Assembly: GCA_018417955.1 (NCBI GenBank)
Contig: JACTVC010000005.1
Span: 744,001-808,000 of the forward strand
From: Laccaria trichodermophora
Lineage: Eukaryota; Basidiomycota; Agaricomycetes; Agaricales; Hydnangiaceae
Direction of reading: 5' to 3'
DNA length: 64,000 nucleotides
In this document: positions 24,688 through 36,250 of the stretch, piece by piece
How positions within the stretch are numbered: the first letter of the stretch is position 1
Layout: the number at the start of each line of letters is the position of its first letter
The notes under the pieces: generated by a model
What the model was told of the DNA's origin: nothing
Seen by the model: the letters and a program-made list of their open reading frames with translations, nothing else
The model's database searches: none
Program-made: the position numbers and the translations under genes

Positions 24688-24695
24688 TCACGTGA
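24688..24695. promoter_or_regulatory. TCACGTGA palindrome upstream of DNAJC9 homologue
   Basis: Perfect 8-base palindrome with a CACGTG core, 65 bases upstream of the DNAJC9-like start and inside the 97-base gap after the PAP2 gene stop. A bHLH-type site is likely by sequence; function is inferred. Confidence 0.45.
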
Positions 24696-24720
24696 TAGTC
24701 ACTCAACGCGTCTAATTAAA

Positions 24721-25362
24721 TCATTTAAATAAATATCCGGTTAGCAAATTCCTTTTCCACCACTCATCTAGTCCACCCGTCCACAACGCGTACCACACAG
24801 ACGCGAAGGCTACTCCATAAGCACTCCCTGCCAACACCTGTGCCCATGTGTGGTGTCCAAGCCACACTCTTGACATCATGATCATTACTGCCCAAGGAAA
24901 TGTGATGAGAATTGGTACCACTCTTGAAGCAGAATTCAATGGAAGGGACTGATGGATGGGGAGATAGGTTGCGGCCAAGAGTATGTAAGTCGCAAAGAAA
25001 GTGATTGTTGCTGAATGGGTGCTTGGCATTCTGCAATCAAGGCTGTAAGCCCTGACCCTTTAACTTATGCGACTCCACGTTACCCGTAGGACTGCTTTGC
25101 CTTTCTACGCAGGACTGCTTCTGGCGGAGGTCGGGGTTGTCGGATGACCCTCTTCACGACCTTGACCGTAAGACTACAGAAAACAGCTCCGATGGAAAAG
25201 TAGGCAACGCCTGCCGATCTTGTGTAAAGAACGAAACAAGCAGTCATTCCCGTAACTATTATATTTGTCTGTCCAAGTTGTGAGAGAGCAAAATCGAGCT
25301 GAAAGTATACTCACTCTGTCAAGGACGGTCATCCATATTGGTGATAGGATTGGCCATCCCAT
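24721..25362 (-). CDS. PAP2-superfamily membrane lipid phosphatase (dolichyldiphosphatase-like)
   Basis: Multi-pass membrane phosphatase. The three PAP2 signatures are present: KRVIRQPRP (KX6RP), YGMPSTHSATITFF (PSXH) split by an intron near 25030, and SRVWLGHHTWAQV at 24838-24873 (SRX5HXXXX). The residue after the catalytic His, usually Asp in other PAP2 enzymes, is Gln, as I recall for dolichyldiphosphatase-like members. Membrane segments include VAYFSIGAVFCSLTV, YILLAATYLPI and VVPILITFPWAVMIMM. The start at 25362 (MGWPILSPIWMTVLDRTN after splicing) is the best choice but an earlier 5' exon in the following gap is not excluded. About 175 residues. Substrate is not proven; dolichyl pyrophosphate in the ER (N-glycosylation) is the likely one. 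Confidence 0.78.
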
Positions 25363-25675
25363 TCTCGACGAAGTCGACGAAGGCACAGAGTAAATGAGTT
25401 GGATGGAAGATGACGGGGCCAGGGAGACAGATCCAAACCGTGACAACAATACAATTCTACACGCATGAAGATCGTCCAAAATAAGATAAAACGAGAGTAC
25501 ACTGGCCAATGACAACCAGCTAATAAAGATTACAACAATCTGTACCGTTAGTACTTAGTAGGGCCGGTCCTTTTGGTATAGCATGTGGTAATAGAGTGTG
25601 TATTGCGGGGTACTCGCAGAAAGGAATATAAATCCAACATAAATCCAACCAATAGATCTGAGGGTATTGTCCGAA
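25363..25675. other. Intergenic, UPF0658 gene stop to PAP2 gene start
   Basis: 313 bases between two minus-strand genes. Contains the 3' UTR of the upstream gene and the PAP2 promoter; a small upstream PAP2 exon might lie here (a minus-strand open stretch runs from about 25515 to 25363) but has no convincing similarity. Confidence 0.45.
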
Positions 25676-27519
25676 TCATTCAATGGATATCCGAGGGCCT
25701 AGTGGGGCCCCTGATTGGTATGCTTGATTCGAGCTGGCCTTTTCGCTGGCAAGTTTTGGCCGACTAGGGACAGCTGAAAAAGAAAGGAAGTTTGAATAGC
25801 ATGGCGGAAAAAGACCAAAGCCTTACCATTGATTTTGGAAGCCTGCAGCCCTCGGTCAAAATCAGCGAAGCATCGAAGGCCCACAGCAAATGTCCCAATA
25901 AGTAAAATGAAGGCAACGATTGCTATGGGTTTCTCTAAGCAATCAGCTGTCATGTCAAAAGACGTAAACGCACTGAAAACAGTAAGAGTGGCTCGTGTCG
26001 TTTCGTACTGGGCTTGGGATGAAGGTTCATAAAATCGAACGAGTTTATACACTTCAATCGTGGTTGAGAAGGGACAGCTGTTTAACAGAACATTCACTCA
26101 CAAACTTGGGTTAAAAGAGAGGACAAGTTAGCAGTATGACGAATGGCATCGCATATGAACTCACAGTAGCTCGACGCCGCCAACATCATCACCAACGAGA
26201 TGGACATTATCCTAACGAAAGCGTCAGGTGAGCTGCAAGGTCACATATGATAGCCTCGTACCACTTCACTTCGCGCTGTACCGCTAAGCCACAAAGGATT
26301 AACAGGACAAGTACCACGGGAATCGCAGCGATTGTAACACCATATTCCGCCGAGTTGCGTTGGAGTACAACGATGAGGAGCTATCCTTTGATTAATAGAT
26401 CTTATGATGATGATATTGAAGTAAATAAATCACCTGCATGGTAACACCACTGAAAAAGAAGAAATCGAACTTGAGGAGGCAGATCATGATCTGGTACCAT
26501 TGATACATTGCTAACCAGGCATGTTAGATATAATTTCCGAATGAAAGCGGCTGGAGTTCAGACGCACTCTTCATCTTGGGGTTGGCGCCTACAACATGGA
26601 AAATTGCCCAACTGCAAAAGTGAAGGAGTATGAGATCCGAAGAGGGAAAGAAAAGATGACTGTTCTGACCCAAACTCTGCGTATAGCTTCCTAACAAAGA
26701 AGATCATAAGGAACCAGGAGATCCCAATGACGCAAGGTGCAACAATAAGGAAAGGTTGAATCTTGGCCCATAGCGTTCCAGAACCGCCACACTCCTACTA
26801 TTCCATTACTTGCAGCCGATAAAAGTTAAAGGGTATCACGCACAGTGAAGCTTTCTTCTGGACCACAATCATCTCCAAGCGTAACGAGAGCTGATTTTGT
26901 TTGGTGAACCTGAAGGGCCGCAGAAACCACGAGTGCGAGATGAAAAACTATGGCAGCCCAATAAGCATATTTCCAAGCTCGATGTCTTCTACCACGCACT
27001 TAAAAGTCCTATCAGCTGGATGATATTGCGGAGGCGCAAGGCATCAAATGCCATGAAAAGTTCGAAGAGCCTGCGCAGTTGTTCATAACGTTATCGGGCC
27101 GAAGAGAAGGATGACACACTCTGCCAATGCAAAAAGGGCCAAGTAACATGGTAAGGTCTGCGTAAAACGTGAATTTTTGTCCCACGTCGTGACGAGGGAG
27201 ACAAGTACCGTATATCTCCCCTCATGTAAATCAACATGCTCATCAACCTAATGCTGCGGTGTAAACGTCCCGCTAGCAAGAAAATCAAAGGTATTGCAGA
27301 CCTTATTGAAGGTAATTCCAACCATCACCAACACCACGATTGCCTCTATTGTGGATCATCATGTCAACAGTGAAGAACGTTGAAGCTAGGACGAGTTGGT
27401 ACTGACGAATTGTTACTGAAAGGAATGACTGTCAGCAGGTCCAAACCGAAATTGTGATGCTCACCTGTCCCTATAAATGCCCGCTGCGCCTTTGTGGCGA
27501 GCAACGGTTCGACGGCCAT
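25676..27519 (-). CDS. UPF0658 Golgi apparatus membrane protein
   Basis: Multi-pass membrane protein of the fungal UPF0658 family, described as Golgi-located in fission yeast and otherwise of unknown function. Diagnostic block from about 26470 to 26250: YQIMICLLKFDFFFFSGVTM, then LLIVVLQRNSAEYGVTIAAI, PVVLVLLILCGLAV and QREVKWYE. The C-terminal exons carry YKLVRFYEP and a further membrane stretch (PIAIVAFILLIGTFAVGL). A final intron (donor near 25830) restores VPSRPKLASEKASSNQ and a stop at 25676. Start at 27519 gives MAVEPLLATKAQRAFIGT. About ten introns, several exons under 100 bases, make this the most fragmented gene of the region, so internal borders are approximate. A CACGTG site lies 90 bases upstream. 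Confidence 0.85.
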
Positions 27520-27608
27520 GGTGAAGGGGAACGCAGAGATGGGAAAACAGAGGCACTGTGAAGGATCAAGCTCAAGATGAATGCCAAGTCAATGATGTTG
27601 ACCTGATA

Positions 27609-27614
27609 CACGTG
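27609..27614. promoter_or_regulatory. CACGTG palindrome upstream of UPF0658 gene
   Basis: Perfect CACGTG 90 bases upstream of the UPF0658 start and 9 bases past the stop of the SET gene. Putative bHLH-factor site, inferred from position. Confidence 0.4.
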
Positions 27615-27622
27615 ACATGTAT

Positions 27623-29203
27623 CTAAAATTGGACGTCCTCCTCGATACTCCTCACCACAGCCTTTGCTGTGTGCAACTCTTCTTGCCAAAGCATTTCAAT
27701 ATTCTCGTACATCCATTTTTCCCAGTCAACCGTGCACTCAGAAGCCCTTCTTTCCACCTGAGCAACTCCGGCCTCAGCCTCCCGGATTATTGCGTTGCAG
27801 ATGCTTAACAGTGTAGCCTTCCACAACGCCTCATTTTCTTCTGAAATGATCTCCCGTTTCCCGAGCGTCGTTTTCCTCCATTCGTCGAGGACCTCATCTG
27901 AGTTCTCGGGAAGGTCGAAGTCAGCGCCCAGTTCTGACAGGACATGGTAAAGCCGAAGAGTCGTGATGAGGCGATACGATGGATGGGCCGGCGCTGGAGA
28001 CGTATGTATGGACCAGTTTCTGTAAAAGATGGTTAGTCATCACGCAGCAAATGGCCTGGTTTAACAGCACCCCCAATACCCTTCCGCTTCCAGCCAATCC
28101 TTCATCCACACTCCAACGTTGCCTTTTCCCTCGATCAACCGCTCAATTGCTGGCCCAACATCGACGTCGGCTTGAGCGCTTCCGTCCAGTAACTCGTGCT
28201 CTACCGCCCGAGTGAGGAAACCATACTCTACAAAAAGTGTGCAGTTTGAATGTGACCCATATTTCAAAAATAACTCCTGGCCAGGCGACGCCCAGCTGTC
28301 TTCAGGCGAAAGAAAAGTAAGATCATCCTTTCCTTTCTTACCTGGGGCCACGTTCGTGACGTTTTTGGGCGTCGACAAAGGTGTTAATTGCGTGGTGTGG
28401 TTTGCAAAATCCAATATAGGGCAGAGTGTCATGTTGTCGGGGTCAGATTGAGTTTTTTTGAGGCGGTGATATATGCACCGTGTGTTGACTGCATCATATA
28501 ATAAGAGCTGATTAGCACCCCGAGGGAGAGCAGAGGTACGGACCATTCAGCCATGCCCAAAGAAAGTTCCGTTGTAAGTCAACGTTTGAGACGGGCGCTT
28601 CTGCAGGACGATGCGACATCCTGGCTTGGACATGTGAATTTTCTTGCTGCATTCACAAATCAGCCTAGAGTAGATACGGTAAGTGGACGTGAGACGAACT
28701 AGGTATGTGGAAACTTTTTCCCAGTCAGCGTTAAAAGTTGTTGCAACTCGTTCAAGATCGCGGACGACACGAGGAGGGAGGAGGGCTAGTAGATGGGATT
28801 CAACCGAATTCGCATTATTTTCAATGCGTTCTTTCCACGACCAGGTCAAGGGGTGGGCATGAAAGCTGCTGGGAAGGACGGAGATATAGGGACCAAAGAG
28901 GGGATCCGTGGAAGGGAGGTGATCAATGGGGCGATAGAGAAGTAAATGCAGGGAGACGAGCTGTGTACCAGAGAGGACAGGCTTAGATGGATAATGTGGT
29001 TGAAGAGTGTTGCAGTTGAGCAGGGCAAAGGCAGGCACAGTGAAAATAGGGGTTGCGGGCGGAATGCGACGAACAGCGACAAGACCATAACCAGCGCCGG
29101 GAATTTCTCTGGGCTCGACTGGGAGTGTAGATGTCTCCATTCCATGGCCATTCAGCCACAAGAGTAAACTTGGCCACAGCCTGGCCATTGGGAGGTCGCT
29201 CAT
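27623..29203 (-). CDS. SET-domain protein lysine methyltransferase (Rkm/SETD-type)
   Basis: Non-histone-type SET methyltransferase using S-adenosylmethionine. Start at 29203 (MSDLPMARLWPSLLLW) or the in-frame ATG at 29188. SET blocks in order: PREIPGAGYGLVAVRRIPPA (domain start), DPLFGPYISVLP, NANSVESHLLALLPP, then after an intron CPILDFANHT with the key Asn-His, and YGSHSNCTLFVEYGF with the catalytic tyrosine. The C-terminal part (LRLYHVLSELGADFDLPEN, EEDVQF end) resembles the Rubisco-LSMT substrate-binding region that follows SET in this class. Such fungal proteins modify ribosomal proteins or elongation factors; which substrate applies is not known here. Divergent from the neighbouring dehydrogenase with only 63 bases between starts. 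Confidence 0.87.
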
Positions 29204-29266
29204 CGCTGTCAACTTTTGGCTTACCCGAGCATCGTGGTCCCTTCCTTTCCTGGTCACTCCATCATC

Positions 29267-30388
29267 ATGTCCATCTTCAACGCGTCCCGTCTCCTAGGAA
29301 AAACCGTTATTGTTACCGGTGCCAGTAGCGGCATTGGCGCCGTTAGTTTCTCCCCTCTGTCCTCCCCTCTCGCTTACCCATTTTGTCTTCACAGGCGACG
29401 GCCATCTTATTCGCCAGAGTGCGCTCTTTTCATGTCACTCACAATCACAGCTCAAAATAGCTCCAGGGTGGCGCAAACGTCATCCTAGTCGCTCGACGTG
29501 CAGACGCTCTATCTCGCGTCTCAGACGCCTGCTTCGCCGCCCATAAGGAATCTGGTCTCACTGACGGTGGGAAGTTCGCGACCGTGCAGTTGGATGTGTC
29601 CGATAGGACACAGGTTGCCGCGTTGTGGAGCAAGGTCCCTCAAGATCTTCGTAATGTTGATATCCTTGGTAAATCCTCAACTTCCTTATTATGCGCATAT
29701 AACTTGACGCCTTCGCAACAGTAAACAATGCTGGATTCGTCTTGGGAGTTGAGCACGTTGGAGAGATCGCCGATGCAGACATAGACAGCATGTTTGCCAC
29801 CAATGTCTTCGGCCTTATTTCTATGACCCAGCTCTTGGTCAAAGGTGCGCGAATTTTCGTGCTTTAACTTATCTTTCATTGATCATTCGATCCAGATTTC
29901 AAAGCCAAGAAATCTGGTCATGTCATTAACCTTGGATCAATTGCAGGCATCGAGCCATACGCAGGAGGCAGCATATATACAGCAACGAAACATGCCGTCA
30001 ATGCCTTCACTGGCTCTTTGATGCGCGAACTTGTCAACACACCCATTCGAGTCACGGAAATTCAGCCAGGTAACACTTCATACCGTTGTCCGTAAATATT
30101 ATTCATCTGATGCCTATCAAGGCATGGTCGAGACTGAATTTTCTATCATCCGATATCGAGGTGATACTAGTGCAGCCAAGAAAGTTTATCAAGGCCTTCA
30201 ACCCCGTGAGTGCCCCTTCTTTATAAATGAACTTCTCTTCACACCCAAGTTCAGTCACAGCAGAGGACATTGCCGAAGAGATTGTATGGGCAGCAGCACG
30301 ACCACCTCACGTTAATATAGCCTCGATGCTGGTCTTCCCAACCAACCAAGCCAGTGCTGGAATCAAGTATTCAGAGCCGAGCAAGTGA
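29267..30388 (+). CDS. NADP-dependent short-chain dehydrogenase (Ydfg/YMR226c-like)
   Basis: Classical SDR, Rossmann fold. Start at 29267 gives [18 protein letters not shown], continuing into the cofactor motif TGASSGIG; an upstream in-frame ATG at 29216 would add 17 residues and is less likely. Further motifs are [10 protein letters not shown] (an Arg after the second strand favours NADP), [26 protein letters not shown] (NAG), the catalytic serine in [15 protein letters not shown], the active-site [10 protein letters not shown] (YxxxK) and [17 protein letters not shown]. The last exon reads [20 protein letters not shown] and stops at 30388. The pattern matches the fungal 3-hydroxy acid / serine dehydrogenase (yeast YMR226c) group. 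Seven exons or so; total about 270 residues. Substrate not determinable here. Confidence 0.9.
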
Positions 30389-30496
30389 GGATTGTTCGAC
30401 ATGCAATAATATCCACCAAGTGTACATAGATAACCCACCCTTTACGTCTAGATATAGAATGCAACTGAAAAACGACAATGGGTGAATCTAACCGGG

Positions 30497-33400
30497 CTAT
30501 GACTTTGCTTTTTTGCTCCTCGACCTTGTGTTCTTCACCACTACCACTTCCTCGACGGGCTCATCGTCATTGTCATAAACGAACTTCTTAACTGTGATGT
30601 TTTGCTGCACAAGGTCAGCGAGAGGCGAATCAGCGTTGGGTAGATTTCCTAGAGTGTCTAATCGAGCAGCCTGAGAAAAGCCATCGCATCAACATCTGGT
30701 CCACAAGCACAAGTAACACGAAAAAGCACCCACCTTAGCCGTCAAGGCCAAACATCCCTTCACTAATCTATTCTCTTTGGAAGGCTGTCGGGTACCAAGC
30801 TTGACCTCGTCCAAAAATACAGTGGTATACAACCCTTGGTCCCATTTCACTCGCCGCTTCGGAAGGTCCAAAATATTCTCTTCTCCCGATTCCTGAAGGA
30901 ACAATCTATGTCGCCTTTCAACATCAGGGGTTTCATAATCCTCTTCATCTCCAGCACCCCGTCGGTGCCGAGCAAGCGGACTTCCCTGATATTGATCTTC
31001 CACAGAACTGGATTGTCCATCACTCTGACCTTCAATGTCACTCGAACCGATGAAATCCGACTCACTCCTACGAGCTCGTCGGGCTGCTCGTTCCTTTCGC
31101 CCCTTTTCCTTTTCGTCCTGTTGTCGCTGTGAGATTGTCCGGACTTTGACGAGGGGACTCTCCGGCCTCACTCCCTCCCTTCTGATGACCTCTGTTTCCA
31201 ACTTGGCGGCAAGATATTTCTGGTTTCGGACAGTATTGGATGTCGTCAGAGCTTTTAAAGCTGTTGCGCTCATACCTGCGAAGGCGTCATCTGATCGGAA
31301 AACGGTCCGACGCGCAACCTTCCGTCGTGGTTGGGTTGCCCGCGTGGTGCCGTCACTAACTATGTCAGTGTCAGATGTTGCTTGCAGGGTTCTGCGGAGG
31401 CGAGTTGTTCGCCGGACACCTTCTGACAGTGTCGCAGGTGGAAGCGGTCCAGCAGGCAAAGGTTCTGGTGATTGGCTACGTCGACGATCTTGGTCTACTG
31501 CCGGTTCGTGTGGGGGTTCATCGATTATCTTTGGCGTGGCATCTTCCTGAATATCGCCTTCAAGGGAGACCGATGAATGTGATTCGGCAACTGTAGTGAA
31601 AAGGGAAGGGTCTGCTGGCGGCCGACTCTCGCTGGAAGACGAGGGTGGTTCTCGGTCAACAACCCGTCTGATCCTCAGCTCTCCAGAAGGTTCACTGTTG
31701 TCTGCAATGGTCATGGTCGGCGTGGTATTAAATTTAGATGGTACTCCACCGCGCGCGCTTAATGCGGGCGGGTTTTTGGTAATAACAACTTGAGGAACCT
31801 TCCTTAACATTACCGTTCGTGGTTTGGTGGGAGAAGAACTCTCCGGTCCCCGTTTACGCTTGAGGATAGATGTCGTGTCCACCGGTTTGACGTGAATTGT
31901 GGAGCTGACAGGTCGCTTCAGGAGATCGGGGCGAGGGGGATCATTACCAGTCACTCTATCATTCATTGATTGAACCTTTGACGGCTTCAAAATAGATCCA
32001 GGAATAGCAGACAAATAATTTATTAGACTTACCATGCCCGGCTTTGAAAGATCAACAGTTCTCATAGGAACGGGTATGACGGTCGCTTGTTGTACTCGAA
32101 TTTTAGCTTCAGCTGGTCTGGCATATGGCTTAACACCCATCCTTGGTATCCTACTTGTGAGGTGCTTCAGCGCGGACTTGGGAGCAACTTGCTTCTCGAC
32201 TTCCTCTGGTTTAGACAGAGATACTGAAGGTACGAGAGGGAAGGGCAACTTGACAGCTCGAGTGGAAAGGCCAGTGAGATTGACGTTGGCAGCAGCTGCG
32301 ATTTTCGCTGGACGGGAAGAGCCAACGACTATCCCCTGTTTATCACCCAACGCAACGTCGTGTTGTGAAGAAGCCTTAGGCTCTTTCGATAAAGCACGGA
32401 CCGGACTTCCCAAGCAGTATCCTGTTCGGACCCCAGAAGTAGAAGCGACGGGAGAATCAACGACCAACACCCGTCTGGCGGGGGTTGAAACGCTGAAATG
32501 AGGCGCCTTGGGCATTGCGTCGGCCTTGTAACCAAGAAGTGCTGCTTTCTTCGGTGATAGATGCCCTTGCGCAATCGCATCTTCAACAGGGATCCTTCGA
32601 GCCGGGGTGTTGGTGGTATCGTTCGGGTCAGGAGCTTGCATTCGAAACTTAGCGGGGGAGCTCGTTCTCACAGGACTAGAGGATCGTACAGGGCTAATAA
32701 ATCGGGAGGGTGTGTGTGGTGCCAGCGTGGTTTGAAAAGGAGTGAGGGTGGAGAATGATAGCATAGCACGAGGGGCAGAGAATTTGGTATCAGTTCTGGA
32801 CAATCCGTCACTTGTCGAGGGTATTAGTTGCGTTAAAACGTTGGTAGAAGCGGGTGAAAGAGAGCCCAATTCACGGCTAAATGAAGTTCCTGCCTTCCCT
32901 GGGCTTCGACCTTCCCCTTCCACAACGCCTCCTACCTTCTGCGTAGGCGAAAGCATTTTTATATCCTCTTCACTCTGTGAATCCTCGACAATTTCCTCGG
33001 GTAACATAACGCTTGCCCTCTTTTTCCTTTGGGTACGGGCAGGTGATGGAACTGCAAGTTTGGGTAATGGTGCAAAAAGGACGCATTCTGCGTTAGTTAC
33101 GGCAGAAGGCTGTGGCGTAACACTTTGGCGAGCTCGAGCTGAACGTCGCACGGGAGTAGGCGTTTCAAGGACGTCGGCATCGCGAGGTGGCAACAAGTTA
33201 TTCGTTCCACCGTTGCCTTCGGCGCCCTCTCTGGTGGAGTTGCAGGGACTGCGCATCAACGCGTCCTCTGCTGTGACTTTATCAGAATCCACGACTACTG
33301 AAGGAGGAATGCTCAGAGTAGCGCTCGGTATATCAAGGAGCGATACACCCGGTGAGCGAGAGAGCAAATCATCAACAGATGAGCTGATCGGCTCCGGTGG

Positions 33401-34161
33401 AAGAAGAGCATGAGTGGTATTCACCTTTCCATAAGCAGGTGTACCTGGAAAAGAGTCGAAAGAAATTAGATCGTCTGGTTGTGTCCGCGACGGCTGTGGT
33501 TGATTTAAATCAGCCGAATTTAATGGAAAAGTTCGAATTTCCGAAGAAGGACGTTCTTCGGGGTGAGATGCAAAAGAGAAGGGATTAAGTTCGCTTGGAG
33601 CTGCTGAGGGACTGGGTGGTGGTGATGGATTATCAAGGGCTCGCGTTATTCTGTCAACCAAGGCAGATGACGGTTCTGCACGGCAAGATGTAAGGATTTG
33701 AGTGGTAGTAAACAAGGAAACGCACCATCCGGTAGAGGCGTCCCAGGACGAGGCGTTCCTGGACCCGAATCGCCTGACACGCCCTCGTCATCTGATTCAT
33801 TCACAAGTTGCTCCTCTACGCGCTCCAGATCATCGGAATCTTCGGTAGAATACGCATCTTGAGGGTTTATTGGAGGCGGCCGTGGACTGGACAGCCTTGG
33901 GGAGCGTCGAAGTGGAGTGATTTGGGGTGGAGGAAATAACGAAACTTGCTGGGCAACAAATTTGCGCTCTGGGGATGACAAAGGGCCAAAATGTAATCTA
34001 GCCGATTCTCCATTAAATGCGTCGCTGTCAGAAGATGAAGAAAGAGCAGGTGAAGCGGTGCCGTTGTTGGTGTGGGCAAGGTGTATGTGCGTAAGATTTG
34101 ATTGTAGGATAAATTCATCGGAGACGATGTCATTGTCAATTCTGCTGTTGTCGCTGTCCAT
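30497..34161 (-). CDS. Long Ser/Pro/Arg-rich disordered protein, function unknown
   Basis: Three exons or so (start at 34161, MDSDNSRIDNDIVSDEF; short intron near 33725-33670; final intron before about 30660) encode some 1,150 residues. Nearly all is low complexity: SP and TP repeats, RRS/SRR clusters, and two similar modules, TPARRIPVEDAIAQGHLSPK (near 32560) and TPARRVLVVDSPVAS (near 32450). The C-terminal third is richer in Arg/Lys/Glu (RRTTRLRRTLQATSD, EKEKGRKERAARRARRSESD) and the protein ends in RSRSKKAKS, likely nuclear-localisation signals. The numerous SP/TP sites suggest phosphorylation by a cyclin-dependent or MAP kinase. No enzyme or folded domain is recognised. A nuclear or chromosome-linked role is only inferred from composition. 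Confidence 0.78.
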
Positions 34162-34335
34162 AGAAGAGAAAGTCAACGGCAAAGACGTCTGTTTAGCATG
34201 AGCACAACCACAGCAAGAGTAGGAGGAGGAAACCTTCGAGTTTAACAATCACAAACAATAGCTAACTAACTAAACACGACCATCACCTGACTTGGTGACT
34301 CCTGCGTGACTCTCTCGAAATTCCAACGAAATTCA

Positions 34336-35991
34336 TCACTTTCTGTTATTTTCCGACTTGGTCAAGTTTTCTAGCGTCTGGGCTTGCTGTTCAATCTGCG
34401 TTTTCATTTGGCTTAGTAGCGTGCTTTGATCCAGCGAGTCTTCTCTATTGCTTCCTTCGACTTTCCGAGTTGGGCTCAACGCAGCAAGGCGACGCCTCTT
34501 GTACGATGTCCTCCCATGTCGGTAATCTGTCAAGAAGCGATCGTCAAACTCGATAGGTCTGTACGTGCCACCGGACCGATTCATGCTCCGTCCTTTCTCC
34601 CTTGAATCTATCGAAGGGGATGTTGTCGATGCCTCGCTCCATCGTTTTCCAGACATATCAGGTTTGACCGCGCTAGAGTTGTGCAAGTTGGCTTCCTCCT
34701 GTTTGATAGACATCAACGCGACTTCAAGCCTTTGATCGATCGTCCGCGATACTTCTGTTTTGAACATGTCAATCACGTCTAGCCAGACGTTCCCGATTGC
34801 TTCGAAGCTCTCCTCGACATTTTGCTTGTACTGAGCTTGTTTTAGCAAAGAGTCGGCCAGAGAAGACGAGATATTGGTTGGGGCCATGTTAGGTATCTGT
34901 GACAGGGCCGATGCGATATTATTATAAGTCTGGAAGTTCATCTCCTCCTTTCTCTGGGCTTCCTTCAGCTGATTGACTTCGCTTGTGAGTCTGATGTTCA
35001 ACGGTGTTAATACCGGACAGAGTGTACTTCTCAAGACGAACCTGGCCAGTTCTCGGAATAACCGAACGATGTGCACAATTTCTTGTTCTTCGCTCGACCC
35101 AACGCGTGGGTCGTTCTGACGTTTGTCATTGTCGAAAGGGTTCCCAGTAATCGGGGTCCTGACGTCCAGGCCAGTCAGGCGATCTTCCCCAGACGTGAGC
35201 GATGTGAGGGTTGGTCGTTCTGGAAATTCACCGCGATTTTTATCCCGTCGAGACTCAGCTTTTTGATATTGATGATCAAGCCTCTGGCAGGGGATCTCAA
35301 AACAGTAACTTTCCACGCAAAAGGGAAGAACATACCCCAACGTTACTTTTCAGCTTAGACTCGAAAAAGAAATCATGATCATCCCTTGCTCGCGAGATAG
35401 CCCTTGTGGATTCCCTGGAAGGGCTAAAATCGTCTCTGACTCGCTTTGGTACTTTAGGGCGGTCGCGAGATGGGCTTCGTCTGTCGAAGCGATGAGTGCT
35501 CTTCTTGCTATTTGTAAGGCTGGCGTCACGAAAACCCGGCCGGTGCATGTTCACCCTGTCATTGATGGCACTGTCGTCGACGTCTTTGCTCCGTAAAAAC
35601 AAATCCGTTTGCGAGACCAAGGGTGTTGAATGATACTTGGGACGTGCTGCGGCGGAATTCAGAGGGTCGTACGAAGCTCTTCTCATGGATTTGGGGGTTT
35701 CGTACGACGCTGAAGACGAGATGTTCGATTAAATTAAAACAAAGCAATCAAAGGGACCAACAGCCAGGCCAATTGGGATCGTCCGGGTGCAAAAACCTAA
35801 GGAATACATTTCAATGCAAGGTCGAAGTGAACGTGAGTATATGCGTACCGACAGCTCTTTCCTTGCTGGCATCTAGGGCTCAGAGGATGGCCATTATCGT
35901 CAAAATACTACAGGGTGCGTATCAGGCGCATATAATTTATGTCGGGCGGATGATGATCAGTACTTACCCGACAAGGGTGTTTCTTATGCAT
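34336..35991 (-). CDS. CCCH zinc-finger protein with coiled coil; finger coded by micro-exons
   Basis: Exons 1-3 are tiny: 35968-35991, 35849-35907 and 35762-35796; exon 4 begins at 35709. Splicing them gives MHKKHPCRYFDDNGHPLSPR, then CQQGKSCRFLHPDDPNWPGS, i.e. Cys-x13-Cys-x5-Cys-x3-His, a CCCH-type zinc finger (the first gap is wider than the usual x7-9). All four introns have GT..AG ends and preserve frame into SYETPKSMRRASYDP. The middle is Arg/Ser/Asp-rich (RRSPSRDRPKVPKRVRDDFS); an intron near 35335-35285 leads to a long helical region (LTSEVNQLKEAQRKEE; NVEESFEAIGNVWLDVI; DMFKTEVSRTIDQRLEVALM) and a final coiled coil (LLSQMKTQIEQQAQTLENLT). RNA binding is likely from the finger. I do not recognise a named orthologue. 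Confidence 0.78.
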
Positions 35992-36099
35992 GGTGGTGGG
36001 CGAAGAAGACCGATGAAAACTAGATTAGAATCTACTGTAGATATATATTGTCCATATCAAGTATCCGAAACGACATCTTGGGAAGATGATCGAGGCCAT

Positions 36100-36105
36100 C
36101 ACGTG
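36100..36105. promoter_or_regulatory. CACGTG in the CCCH/hydrolase divergent promoter
   Basis: Perfect CACGTG, 109 bases upstream of the CCCH gene start and 146 bases upstream of the hydrolase start, in the 259-base gap between the two. Could serve either gene; inferred. Confidence 0.4.
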
Positions 36106-36250
36106 TCGCAGTTCCCTCACCTGCTCACCTCAGCCCGCTTCGTTGCTCGGCCCAGAGTAAAAATTTGCCGGGCCCCAATGGGTATGTATAACTCATAAAT
36201 CTCATGGTACATGCTTGAAGGCTCTGCTTCCTCTTATCCTTGCCCGTCTG

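Noticed and set aside
32742..33413. 223-codon plus-strand frame opposite the disordered protein
   Set aside because: It is the antisense shadow of a Ser/Pro/Arg-rich exon with biased composition; no start context or motif supports it.
35623..36198. 191-codon plus-strand frame in the CCCH gene region
   Set aside because: It lies antisense to the CCCH micro-exons and intron sequences, and has no recognisable domain.
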